A stretch of 64,000 nt of DNA. Origin: Amborella trichopoda. Its lineage: Eukaryota; Streptophyta; Magnoliopsida; Amborellales; Amborellaceae. The stretch lies in contig NW_006499973.1 in the NCBI RefSeq assembly GCF_000471905.2, positions 3,677,249-3,741,248 on the forward strand. The letters are read 5' to 3'. A model generated the notes under the pieces. The model was given only the letters and a program-made list of their open reading frames with translations. It had not been told where the DNA came from and did no database searches. Every line of letters begins with the position of its first letter. The first letter of the stretch is position 1. This document shows, piece by piece, positions 35,211 through 46,058 of this stretch. The position numbers were made by a program, and so were the translations under genes.

Positions 35211-35981
35211 TTGCTTCCCTGTTTTCTCGCCCTGTTGGATTCTCCACCAATGCCCCTTTCATGGGTAGCACTACTGCTGTCGCACACCATGCTACTGAAA
35301 AATCTCTTGCCAGTCATACTGTTGCGGTACGCTGGAAGGCTGCCCTGTCCATCCCTACAAAGGGAAAATGAATTGCCATCGCACCCGAGGTTCGGCACAA
35401 GGAAACCCTATGCTCCTTCACCACTCCGAGCCTCCACACCTGGAGGGTTGATACACGGAGGTGGAGGTCTTAAGGTCTTCACCCCTCGCACACACTCAAA
35501 GGCTCGTGGTCTATCCACTCGAGCCACACATCAGGGAAGCCTTTACATTGCCTTGAACTCACATCCAGGGCTAGGCCCTCTCGGGCAAAACCCTACATGC
35601 GCCATGCATTCACTTTCCACAGCTCAGGGCAGCGTTAGCTCTATGTCACCTCAATCACAAGAGGTTCGACCGCTCCATCTTCCCTCCCGACACACACAGG
35701 TTCATCTTGTGAAGGACAAGCTTCGCCTCATCCCCCACAATCACAAGCTCGTGGGTCTCGGCCCCCTCAAGTTGAACCCATCAACCGAGCCTGGGCTGAC
35801 CCCCAAGTCACCCGAACGGCGAACCTTAAAGGTGCACACGCACCATCTTTACAAGTCTCTCCCGGAGCCAGACTCAAGAGGAGTCACGAGCCTACCCCTC
35901 TTTCCTCTGCTTCTCTCCCAATGCCAGGCATGCACCTCGAGCTCTGGTACTCAATGGTCTTCCATAAGAGTACCATCTTGA
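35211..35981 (+). pseudogene. Leader ORF of element C (ORF1-like, unknown function)
   Basis: An uninterrupted 256-codon frame lies in the sense leader, between primer-binding site and gag. The predicted protein is rich in Pro, Ser, Leu and His; a central part reads LGPLKLNPSTEPGLTPKSP then TLKVHTHH. Related wording occurs in B (14,070-14,300) and E (58,729-59,055), though the frame is not equally open there. Ogre-type Tat elements are known to carry an extra ORF upstream of gag; whether this is the same gene is an inference. I recognise no domain. It could be a chance frame in GC-rich leader sequence. Confidence 0.45.
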
Positions 35982-36486
35982 GCTAGCCCCGAGTCAACCC
36001 AGCACCCTGGTCTCACAAAGGAATTCGGGGCAACGACTTGATGGCAGACAGAGGCCTCCAGCCTTCAAGACAAGAACCCAAGCTGCTCTCCATCCTTGGA
36101 CCCCACTCCCTACTCCAGCTCATGGATTTGGCCCTCGCCTGTTCGAATGAAATGGGGCAGTCCAGGTCCCAGGCTCGGTTATGGAATGACGTCCATAGCC
36201 GCCTTAGGATCAAGCAGAAAAGACGCCTGCAAATCTTGACCATGGAAGCCTCCAAGGCAGTCAAGGTCACCACCCTTGACGACCTCCTGCCTATTCGGTG
36301 ATCACCACCCAGAAGCCACTGTCCCAAAATCGTCAAGAACCGGTCCTCACAAGGTAGGCATACAAAGCCCGGGTCCAGTCAGGGCAAGCTGAGCCCCTCC
36401 AGACTGACTTACCAAGCACGACTCACCAACCTTGGCAGTCTGCTGCATCACCTGACTCTGACCCTCTAGAGGAAACGGTCAGTGTC

Positions 36487-38487
36487 ATGGTGATCAATGA
36501 CCCGAACGATATTCAGGAGGAACGCATAAACAAGTTCGAGGAAATGATGCAGGCCATCCTCAGAGAGATGGAGCACCTAGAGGCTGGCAAGTCCCCTTCT
36601 TCCTGCAACTCCCCGACTGGTGAGGACACAGCCCCCCGACAGCCAGTCTCTCAAGACAGCTCTCCTTCTCGCGGGGTCTCCCAAATTGACATAGATGCCA
36701 TGGTGGCCTATAGCCTCAAGAACAAGGTCTCAGGCATGCAGGAGACATTGCTCTACTAGAATCTGTATCCTTCGTACATTGACCAGGTGTCATTTCCCCC
36801 GAACTACCAAAAAGGGAAACTCCCACTATTCAATGGTACTACGTCTCCTCACCAACATACCACCCACTTCCAAGCAGCTTGCCGGGAGACGGCAACTAAC
36901 AGATGACTTCTCCTCCTCCAGTTCGTCGAGACTCTTGAAGGACCAACTTTTCAATGGTACGCACGGTTGCCTCCGAACTCGGTACGCACTTGGCAAGAAA
37001 TGGAACAATTGTTCTACCAATGCTTCTACGAAGTTCAAAGGAATGTGGAGACTATCGAGCTCCTCACTCTGATGCAAGACCCTGGTGAGCCAGTTGACAA
37101 GTTCATCACCTGATGGAGAGAGACGGCAACCTTCCATGCCACCCTCATGACCGAAAAGGAGGCAGAAAGACCTACATACAGAACATGCTTCCCGAGATTA
37201 TAAGGCAGTTCGTATTGAGTGATTATTCAAAAACGGCAGCACTCACCATCAACCCTCCTCAAACTCTCTCTCCAGCAGTCGAGGTAATCAAAAGGCAGTG
37301 ATCAGCATGGCCATCACCGTGACTGACACCAAAGGCGTGGCTTCTCAAACTCTCGACCTCTCTAAGGAACAGACGCCTCAGGCCAGAGGCAAGCAGCAGT
37401 CCTACAATGTGATACTGCCTCCTAAAACCAGTAAGCGAAATGAATACTGGATGCAACATTGGAACAAGGTTTACCCCTTTGACACGGAGTAGACCCCGGC
37501 ATTGCTCCAATTGCTATTGGCACAGAATATGATCCAGTTGTCAAAGGTCACCACTGTAGAACCGCCGGGTCAAGAGGCGAATGAGAAGTACTGCGCCTAT
37601 CATAGGAGAGTAGCCCACCCCACTCTCAAATGCTATAAGCTCAACGACATTGTCAAAGCCCTTATCAACAAGGGTCAGATAAAGCTCGAAGAGTTAAAAA
37701 AGGAATTTGGGGCAGCTGAGGCATCTCACATCATCACGATCCAAGAGGATGATGGGGCTCCCACTATCCTTCGTGCATTTTTCTCTATAATACTCGAAGA
37801 AGGAATCGCGACCCCGAAGCCGACATGGTAGCCTAAGTTCCTGCCTCCAGGGACTGAAGGCCTCTAATGCGCATACCACCTGATACGAGGCCATGACATC
37901 AGCGAGTGCACCGGCTTCCATAAGCTCTTGGCCGAGAAGATGCAACAGTGCTAGGAAGTTCAAGGCGACCTGGCGAGACGCCCTCAGGTCCCTCTCCCGC
38001 TTGCGCAAGAAGACCTCCCAACACAAGCCCAGGGAAACGTTGGACAAGACCCTCTCCAGACCCTCTTCGAGGCAATGCTCCACCAAGTTCTCATCACCCC
38101 AAGTTTGTCAAGCAGCCTAAGCATCTTGCCCGAGGCACGAAAAAAATTAGGTGCCCATACCATCAAGTGTGGGGCCACAAACTCAAAGACTGCTATGGGT
38201 TTGAAGCCATAGTCACGGAGAAAGTCCAGCAAGGGAACATTGTCTGTGTGATTCTCGCAGAACACGTCCAAGCCTTTGCTCCCGTCCTAGAAGAAACCGC
38301 GAGGCATGCTCCTCACAAACATGCACCAGAGCCCTCAGAGCCCTCGACCTCTCAGCCTTGGGAAGTCTACCATAGGCGAAGCAGGCTCAAGTCCCTGAAA
38401 TGTGAGGCAGTTGGCCAGGCCATGGCCCCTCACCAGCCTAATAGGGCGGTCAAAACACCCCCTCAAGGATCCCGAAGGAGACGGTGA
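36487..38487 (+). pseudogene. gag: Element C gag
   Basis: Gag begins near DPNDIQEERINKFEEMM, continues through the matrix-capsid-like part (WNNCSTNASTKF..., 36,830-37,200) and has three zinc-knuckle-like motifs of form CX2HX4HX4C: CAYHRRVAHPTLKC (about 37,590), CAYHLIRGHDISEC (about 37,870) and CPYHQVWGHKLKDC (about 38,150). Such His-for-Cys knuckles are typical of Tat gag. Open stretches: 36,487-36,759, 37,502-37,831, 37,948-38,487. Broken copy. Confidence 0.83.
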
Positions 38488-38821
38488 GCACCTAGATCAG
38501 CCATCCGAAAAAGTCATCCTCCTTAACCACCAGTCGAGGAAGAGTTCCTCAGGTCCCTTCCTTCGTTGCCTACCTTGCGGGACTTCATCCTAGGAGCAGC
38601 TCGCCTCATCTTATCATTCAATTAGGCAAACAGCCTTGAGTCATCTATATCTCAAGAGCCGGCCAAAATGGGTGATGATGTTAAATGCACCCCAGAATGG
38701 TCAAAGCCAGGGAAAGACCTTAAATACCCCCTACAAACATCCAATTCTAGCGACGACGTAAAAAGCTGTCCAAGACGTTCTAACTCTTCTTCTCCTTCCC
38801 CCTCCTCTATTTTCTCCACAG
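38482..38821 (+). other. Candidate gag-pro intron of element C
   Basis: Possible donor ACG|GTGAGC near 38,482 and a strong acceptor with a 40-nt pyrimidine tract ending TTTTCTCCACAG at 38,821. About 340 nt. The acceptor side is shared with B and D; the donor is only seen here and is less certain. Confidence 0.45.
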
Positions 38822-39332
38822 ATACTGCTCGGTGATGCCCAGACTTCGACTCTCTAAGCAGAGAGCTCAAAGACATCAGCCACAGCATGAACGCCTCAAA
38901 GAAATACTGTCCCAGGCAGCAAGATTCTCAACAGCCGCCGAAGCCCTGGCAACCGAGCCTAGACCCAATCATCCTCGAGCTCCCTTCCTAAAGAAGCCTC
39001 CCACATGGTGCAGATCTTGGAAGTGCCAACCAGCACAGGGCAAATGAGTCTAAGGTCGGGAAAGAAGCTACATCCCATACCTCAAAAGTTCAAGATTGTC
39101 AAGTTTCATTATCCTTTGCTTTTTCCTAAGCATAAACCTCAAACCTCTACATCCCTAATACAGATCCCTATTACTTCCCCATCAACCTAGACCACACCGG
39201 CTGAACAGCAAAATCGGCCAGTGTCACAACCCAAGACTCAAGCCTGTTCATAAGCCTACCCTACCACCTACACCAGTGACTGGATTAGGAACACCGAAGA
39301 CTAATGAGGATAAAGTAAAATAAGACGTAATT

Positions 39333-40210
39333 GTGCACTTGAGAAAGCTTCCAGCCCTTTTAAGTATCTATGATGCCCTCCTGCTGTCTAGAGACTACAA
39401 TATGGCCTTGGTCCAAGCACTTTCTAACCTAGAGGTGTACGAGACTAAGGTGGAACCTATTGAGGTTGATCTGGCTATTCTAAGTGGATGCCTGGCAATC
39501 TCCTTTTTCGAAGATGATCTTTAGTTGGGAGGCAAATTCCACAATCGCCCCCTCTTCATGAATGGTGAACTGCATGCCTACCCTCTCAATCGGATCATTC
39601 TGGACGGAGGGTTAGTAGTTAACTTGATCCCAAGAAGGATTCTCACCCGATTGAGGTTAGGGTCTGACGACCTCACTCCTACTCACATCACTATGCAAGG
39701 GTTCAACCAGTCAGGAGAAAAGCTAGCTGACACAGTACGCCTCCGTCTCAAGATCGGTGACATCAATGATTATGCTCAGTTCCATGTAATCGACACCGAC
39801 ACCTCTTACAATGTCCTGCTTGGTCGTCTTTGTCTTCACGATCAGAGGGTGGTCCCTTCCATGCTCCACCAATGTTTCAAGTACAGTCGAGATGGACGGC
39901 ACACGGTCTATGCTGACAAAAGACCGTTCCCCGTAGCTGAGACCCACTATGCCAACACTAAGTACTATTTCACAGACCTTCCAGTACCAAAAAGATCAAA
40001 AGATAATGATCGAAAGTCTATGAGAGAGACAGGACCTTCGTCTCATGACGACATTGAGGACCTGGGGCGAATGATCACAGACATGTTCAAAGAAGAGGAA
40101 AGACAAGGCAAGATCCTCCCTTTGATCCCCATCTGCCTAAGTATACCTTGTCACCTCTCTGAGGTTGGTATCCTCTTCTCAAGGCGAAGCTTCTTCCTCT
40201 ACTTCTAACC
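39333..40210 (+). pseudogene. pro: Element C protease (retropepsin) region
   Basis: Upstream part HLRKLPALLSIYDALLLSRD is the conserved lead-in of Tat protease. The protease core includes NRIILDGG...VNLIP (active-site loop) and SYNVLLGRLCLHDQRVVPSM (C-terminal hydrophobic-Gly segment), then HQCFKYSRDG. It is open from 39,525 to 40,208. In the living family it would cut Gag-Pol at maturation. I recognise no such part in B or D. Confidence 0.82.
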
Positions 40211-40860
40211 CACTAGAACAAAAGGACGAGTCAGAAGTAGCTCTTGAGCCTGAGGAAGTCCCAGAGGTGAATCTTTCATCGCCAAGAGTCACCTACACAT
40301 CAGACCAGCAAAAGGTTTTGCATGTCCCCATCGCTCTTCTAGAGGCATAACTGGATCACCAACCACCACAGAAAGTGCTCCAAGTTCCGTCCTCCCAGAA
40401 CAAGGAGATGGCAGGCAGCTAAAAGAAGTTCTTACACTTCTCAGAAGTCATCGAGGAAGTACAAGATGACAAGAGCCAGCCCTCTGATTCTCAAAAACAA
40501 GACCTCATGACGGAGCTGAGCGAGGTGTGTAGCCTCCATAATCTGTTGAAGGCTATGTGTGTCACTTTCAAGCATTTAAAGGAGTTTTCTCCTGAAACTA
40601 TTACTTATGACGAACTCAAAATCAATGTGCCTCGAATGGAAGCCAAAGCTCCCCCAAACTGGAGCATTTACAACGAGCAGGCTCATTAAATCATGAGAAC
40701 CATGAATTATGAGCCCCTCCCCAATCAAACATTCAGGGGTGAGGTAGCAACTGCTCCCCCATTCGAGGTCATTGAAGTCACAGTAGGCTTCTACAAAATG
40801 AAGCAAGGAGTGGGCTATGCTCTCTCGTCTCAAACCATGAAAGGGCGGAAGCAATGAAAT
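40210..40860 (+). mobile_element. Element C segment after protease, no named domain
   Basis: Contains short frames (40,507-40,689, with LKAMCVTFKHLKEFSPETIT). It ends where the antisense unit's 3' end begins. No RT motif is seen. Confidence 0.5.
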
Positions 40861-43089
40861 AGAAAGAAAAGTCAAAAGAATTGTTTCATTCACAAATCAA
40901 GAGGATGTTACAAGCTTCATCCATTTACAATGAAAAGAAGAACCAAAAAGAAGGGGCATCATCAAAATCGATCGATTGCTTCACTGATCTTTCTTCTACA
41001 CGTTGCAGCCGATGCCTTTACCTGCTCAATCTCGTTCTTCAGCCCTGATACCAGCCCCACCTCATGCTCCATCAGGGGGGTCACTTCTTTCAGAGAATAC
41101 TGGAGGGCCAAAGCATCATCAAGAAGTGCCTTGTCCTTCGCTTCCCAATCCACAGTCTCCTTCTCTAGCTTGTTGAGCTTCTGTGTCAGCTCTAATATCT
41201 TCACCTTCAGAGCCGCCACCTTGTGGTGGTGGGCGATGGCCCCCACAGCAAGTTCTGATCTCCAAGAGTCTACAGCTGCCAACTGCTATGATTGTTTGTT
41301 TACCAATTCACGGTAGCGCAGAAGAGAAAACTCCAAAGGGGGCAACTGTGAGCTTTCCAATTGCTACACAGTAGCTTCTTCTCTCATGGCCTTCATCCTC
41401 CATCCCTCCAGCTCATTGGCGATGCTGTCGAAGTAAGGGAGGGCCTCAGGCACACCTCTTACATCAATCTCCCTCAACTCCAAAAGTGTTGTGCCGACCT
41501 CTTCCAGCGGCAGCTCTTTCAGCTTCTGGAAACCCGCTCGCAACATCTCGAAGAAAATGCCCGGTATTCCGCTGAAACTAGGCCTAGGCAGTGTTTTAGG
41601 AGAAACCACAACAAGAGGACTCTCGTCTGCTGTCGAAGCCTCAGGCTCCCTAGATTCAGGAGCAACCTCATGCTTCTCTAGCACCTCGGCTGCAGCCGCA
41701 TCACTCTGGCCCCCGGTCATCATCACGCCAAGCTCGATCCTTTCATGCCTAGGCACCATCGCCTCGTCATCTGCAGGCACCACGACCATAGCCAAGGCAA
41801 GACTGGCCTCTTCGCCTGGAGCCGATTGCTCAACCTCATGATGCACCACAGCAGCTCCCTCCTCTAGGGCAGCGACCTCTTCTCGTGGTCCCTCTTCTTG
41901 GACCAACCCCACCTTGGGAGATTCTACACCCTCTCCCTCTCCTTCCTCGCCTTGGTCTTTAGCGGTCACAATTTCAACAACAAGCTCCCCAGCGGCGCCT
42001 GCCTCCTCTACAGTCACGGGTGCTGCCCCTGGACCCTCTAAGCCTAGCTCCTCAGGGTGCCCTACTTCGGCGCTTCCCGCAAATGCATCGCTTGAGGCAG
42101 CCACCTCTTGTTGCTAGGGTGGCCCCTCTTCGGTTCCCGGGGCTTCATCCTCTTCGATTCCCGAGGCTTCATCCTCTTCTAGTACCACAAGCTCTACTAA
42201 GGTTTCTCTTTCCTCAGTAAGCTCGGCAACTGTCTGCCCACCAAGATGGTATCACCGTCTACCATCAATAGGGAATCGTCGTCTCACGAACTATCGACGT
42301 CCCCAGAACCAAAGCGCATTAATGCCTCGCGCCAGCTGTCAGTATGTACTGCACGTGCATCCCTCAAAATCCGGACACGCCGCCTACCACTTGCGGCATG
42401 GCCTGTCATCGCACATGCAGAAGAAAGCCATTCGCCCTCCCACAACTCCTCACCTCCTCGACCGTTACAGTTCCAATACCCCTTGGGTTCCCATCGGTGC
42501 TTCCTCTGCTCGTCGGGAACTCACTCTTGTTCACTAGTTTCCCGCCTCCTGTCTACTGCTGAACCTAGAGAAAAACCACTGGATGTCCCCATAAAAAGCT
42601 CCCCTAAGTCCCTGCGACCCTGCAGAGGGATCTTCTCTCTGGTTTTCGACTTCAGCTGTTCACCAAAGCTCGCCGAAATTTTGCTAAGTTTTCGGTGAGC
42701 CCAATGCAGCCCCTTCTCCTTCTCCTCCAACAACAAGAGAGCTGACAAAGCCCTCTGAACTCCATGCAACCTCCCATTCAGCAGCAGAATGACTGAAGGA
42801 GCACTTAAGCTCTGACAGGGCACCTCTAGCAATTTTGCTAAGGCCTTGAGAAACCCTCTTCCTTTCTTAGAAAGCCTCGATGCTTGTTGGAAATCGCAAT
42901 CACACTGTGAATCTTCGCACCTCCTGAAGCATGTCGAAAAAATCTTTTAAGGGCCCGTCTCTACAAGTTTTGTTCGAGAAGTGCTTGCCAAAAAACCTAT
43001 GCCAAGCTTTGGCTCTCTCTCTCTAAAAACCCTTCGATTGTTTTTACCCTTCGGTAAAACAGTAAAGTGGGGTCTCTCCCCCTTTTATA
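40860..43089 (-). pseudogene. Antisense transcription unit of element C
   Basis: Opposite to gag-pro, starting with TATAAAAGG at 43,081-43,089, a GA run at 43,010-43,024 and about 2.2 kb of transcribed body. Three open stretches lie on this strand: 42,521-42,832 (103 codons, includes LLLEEKEKGLHWAHRKLSKI), 41,364-42,104 (246 codons; acidic, Val/Ala/Glu-rich with EEGEGEGVESP, then a segment with LRAGFQKLKELPLEEVGTT) and 40,962-41,282 (106 codons; strongly heptad-like KILELTQKLNKLEKETVDWE, a coiled coil). The 3' end shows CTTGTAAC followed by AATGAAA near 40,880-40,915. It is the best-preserved antisense gene here, yet broken. No named domain; antisense ORFs of this position are known in Tat-lineage elements. 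Confidence 0.68.
43081..43089 (-). promoter_or_regulatory. TATA box of antisense unit (element C)
   Basis: TATAAAAGG in antisense direction, preceded by AGTCTTCGGCAC as in B. Sequence around the box is better kept between B and C than much of the body. Confidence 0.75.
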
Positions 43090-43184
43090 CCTTGCAGTGC
43101 CGAAGACTACCCCCGACAAACCCAGAATGATGCGCCAGTCCCCAGCTCTCAATGGCGATAAGAGCGGGTCAAGCCAGGCCCCAA

Positions 43185-43420
43185 GCATCATCACCGCGTG
43201 CATTGCCAAGACTTGCACCGCGTGCCTCGTCAAGACGTTCACCGAGTGCTTCGCCCAAGGGATTATCGTCGCGCGCTTCGTTCAGGCGATCATCGTCGCG
43301 CACCCCGTCAAGACCTTCACCAAGCACGTCTCGTCCAAAGACCATTGCCACGCGCCTCATCAAAGAGTTATCGTCATGCGCTACTGCCGCATGCTTCACC
43401 AAGGGACTTAACGCATCGCT
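43185..43420 (-). repeat. CpG-rich ~30-bp repeats upstream of the antisense promoter (element C)
   Basis: About seven imperfect units of consensus CTTGACGARGCRCGCG followed by ACGAT/GCAAT lie 100-330 bp upstream of the TATA box. The matching region of B (5,450-5,640) has the same units, with many CG pairs present as TG or CA. Confidence 0.7.
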
Positions 43421-43429
43421 TAAGCATAC

Positions 43430-46058
43430 TGATGCATGGGCCACTCCACACTTAGTGCCGCGCGCATGCCTTGCCACTCCCCTTCGGACCATCGAGCCAC
43501 ATCCTCAGGAAGTTCATTCCCTGCACCACAATTTCACTCTTCATCGAGCCTATTTCTGGTGATGGCTCTATTCCCCATGGAGTCGCTTCCCTCACTATGC
43601 CACGGTCCGTGCTGCATGACCTTAAACTTGACTGCCACAGTCCTAGCTCTATGACTTTAAACTACATAGCCACGATCCATGCTGGATGACCCTAAACTGC
43701 ATAGCTATAGCCCTTGTCTCATGACTCAAAACTGTACGACTACTGTCCAAACGATGTGACCTTAAACTATAGCGGAGGTCTAGTTGCACGACCTCAAACT
43801 GCAAAGTCCTTGTCACAGGACTCTAAACTTACGACCATTATAGCAGAGGTCTAGTTGCACGACCTCAAACTGCAAAGTCCTTGTCACATGACTTTAAACT
43901 TGCGACCATGGTCCAACTGTGTGACCTTAAAACCATAGTGCACTTCCTGGTCGCATGACGTTAAAATGCTTAGCACCATGGTCCAAACTATAGGACCGTA
44001 AACTATAACAGAGGTCTAGTTGCACGACCATAAATTGCATAGTCCTATCCATACGACTTTAAACTACAGCCATGGTCTGAGCTACAAGACCCTAAAACTG
44101 TAATGAGCAATGCAAAAAATGGTCCATACGCATAACTCCAACTAGAACCCAATGCAGTTAGATGTATGCAAGGGGCGTACTTACCCCATCTTCACGCACG
44201 CCTTCCCTAGCCGGCCCATTAGCGTGCGCGCACTGCCTTCACCATCATTACCTTCTTTCACCATTTCATAGTGAATCCTACCCATGTTCATGAAACGGTG
44301 AGCTGTCTCGCCACCCAGTTAGTGGGTCACCATCATTCACTCACTCATCATCAACTCCCTTCAGGCAACTATATGTCATCTTCCCAAGTGGGTCAAAATC
44401 ATCACCTGACTCACTCTATGGCCTCTACAGATTGTCATTCCTTACCACTACAGTCCAGCCGTACGACCTAAAAACTTAGTGCACGTCCTAGCCGCATGAC
44501 GTTAAAATGCTTCGCACAAATCTGGAAGGCACGACCCTAAAACATACCTTCTCAAAAGAAAAATGGGCATAGTGTACACTTGACGAGGGAACGCCATGTG
44601 TAAAAATGACGGATTGGTATGGTCTCGAAACCATGAGTACAAGAGTTCCATGGGAAAAAAAAAAGAAACCCAGGCACAGTGAAAACCCCAAAGGGGCACC
44701 GTGAGAAAAAATGGATGAAAAGCATGGACATGACCACATGGTCATGGGTAAAAGAGCCTAGGAAAAGAAAACAACAGAAGTTGGTGAAAACCATCTTCAC
44801 GGTGCCACTTCCCCTATTCAAGTGAAAACCCAAGAAAGGGCGCTTGGACCGACAAGGCAGGTTGACGCACTTCCATAGTCTCAACCGGCACTCAAGTTTC
44901 GTGGCTCATCAGGGGGTAGGAGCCGCATGAGATCCCGAACGACATGGCTCATCCGGGAGTGAGAGCACAAAAGATCTCCCCAAATTCAAGGCTCACCTGG
45001 GAGTGAGAGCCACAAAAGATCTCCCCAGTTTCAAGGCTCACCTGGGAGTGAGAGCTGCATAAGATCTCCCATATTTCATGGCTTACCTGAGAGTGAGAGC
45101 CGCATAAGTTCTCCCCAGTTTCAACGCTCACTCGGGAGTGAGAGCCGCATAAGATCTCCCCAGTTTCATGGCTCACTCGAGAGTGAGAGCCGCATAAGAT
45201 CTCCCCAGTTTCATGGCTCACCAGGGAGTGATAGCCGCATAAGATCTCCCTAGTTTCATGGCTCACCCGGGAGTGAAAGCCGTAAAAATCTCTCCAGTTT
45301 CATGACTCACCCAAGAGTGAGAGCCGCATAACATCTCCCCAGATTCATGGCTAACCAGGGAGTGAGAGCACATAAGATCTCTTCAGTTTCAAGGCTGACC
45401 CAGGAGTGAGAGCCACATAAGATCTCCCCAATTTCAAGGCTCACCGAGAGTGAGAGCCGCATAAGATCTCCTCAGTTTCAAGGCTCACCGAGAGTGAGAG
45501 CCGCATAAGATCTCCCCAGTTTCAAGGCTCATCAGGGGGTGAGAGCCGCATAAGATCCCCCACGACATGGCTCATCAGGGAATGAGAGCCGCATAAGATC
45601 TCCCAACAACAACAAAAGTCCTTGAGGGTGAGGACGACGACCAAAAGATTCCTTCGAAAATGTAAAGAACCATCGTGAAGGCAAGAAACTGACGAAGCCA
45701 GGGTCTAACCTGCCACAGGCTTCAGGGTAGATCTTCGTCAAACCCCCTAACCTACATGGGATCAGACTTTCGGGATGGGACAGAAGCCCCTGACTGAACT
45801 TCACTAGACGGGACCTACAGGAGATACCTTTAGCATCAAACGCAAACCTGAGGTAGCAGTAAACATTGCCGAGTGAAGGTTTGTTGCATTTGGCCTTCAA
45901 AAAGGCCTAGTTCTATACTATGAGGGCCTGACCAAGGCCTCATGCTCCAGAACCACAGATAGTCTCTTGAGGGTGTGGACTCCGACAAAGATCCCTCAAA
46001 CTTCCCAAATGATTGTACTTCTCAATTCTCTCGAAGCACAACATTCAGCAAGGCATGC
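43430..46058 (+). mobile_element. Element C 3' UTR
   Basis: Runs to the 3' LTR. It contains the GGTC/GACC repeats (43,600-44,110), a near-identical 71-bp duplication (43,770-43,840 and 43,841-43,911), the CATGACC hairpin (44,729-44,746), the large hairpin array (44,890-45,610) and a final block matching B's 2,846-3,290 in reverse. Confidence 0.75.
44890..45610. repeat. Tandem 55-60 bp hairpin repeats (element C 3' UTR)
   Basis: About twelve units of the form GGCTCACTCGGGAGTGAGAG followed by CCGCATAAGATCTCCCCAGTTT. Within each, GGCTCACTC pairs with GAGT(GA)GAGCC. Same family as B 3,300-3,512, there in opposite orientation as expected. Confidence 0.9.

Noticed and set aside
44890-45610. CRISPR-like look of regularly spaced repeats
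   Set aside because: Spacers are also repeated, units are diverged, and the DNA is plant retroelement 3' UTR.
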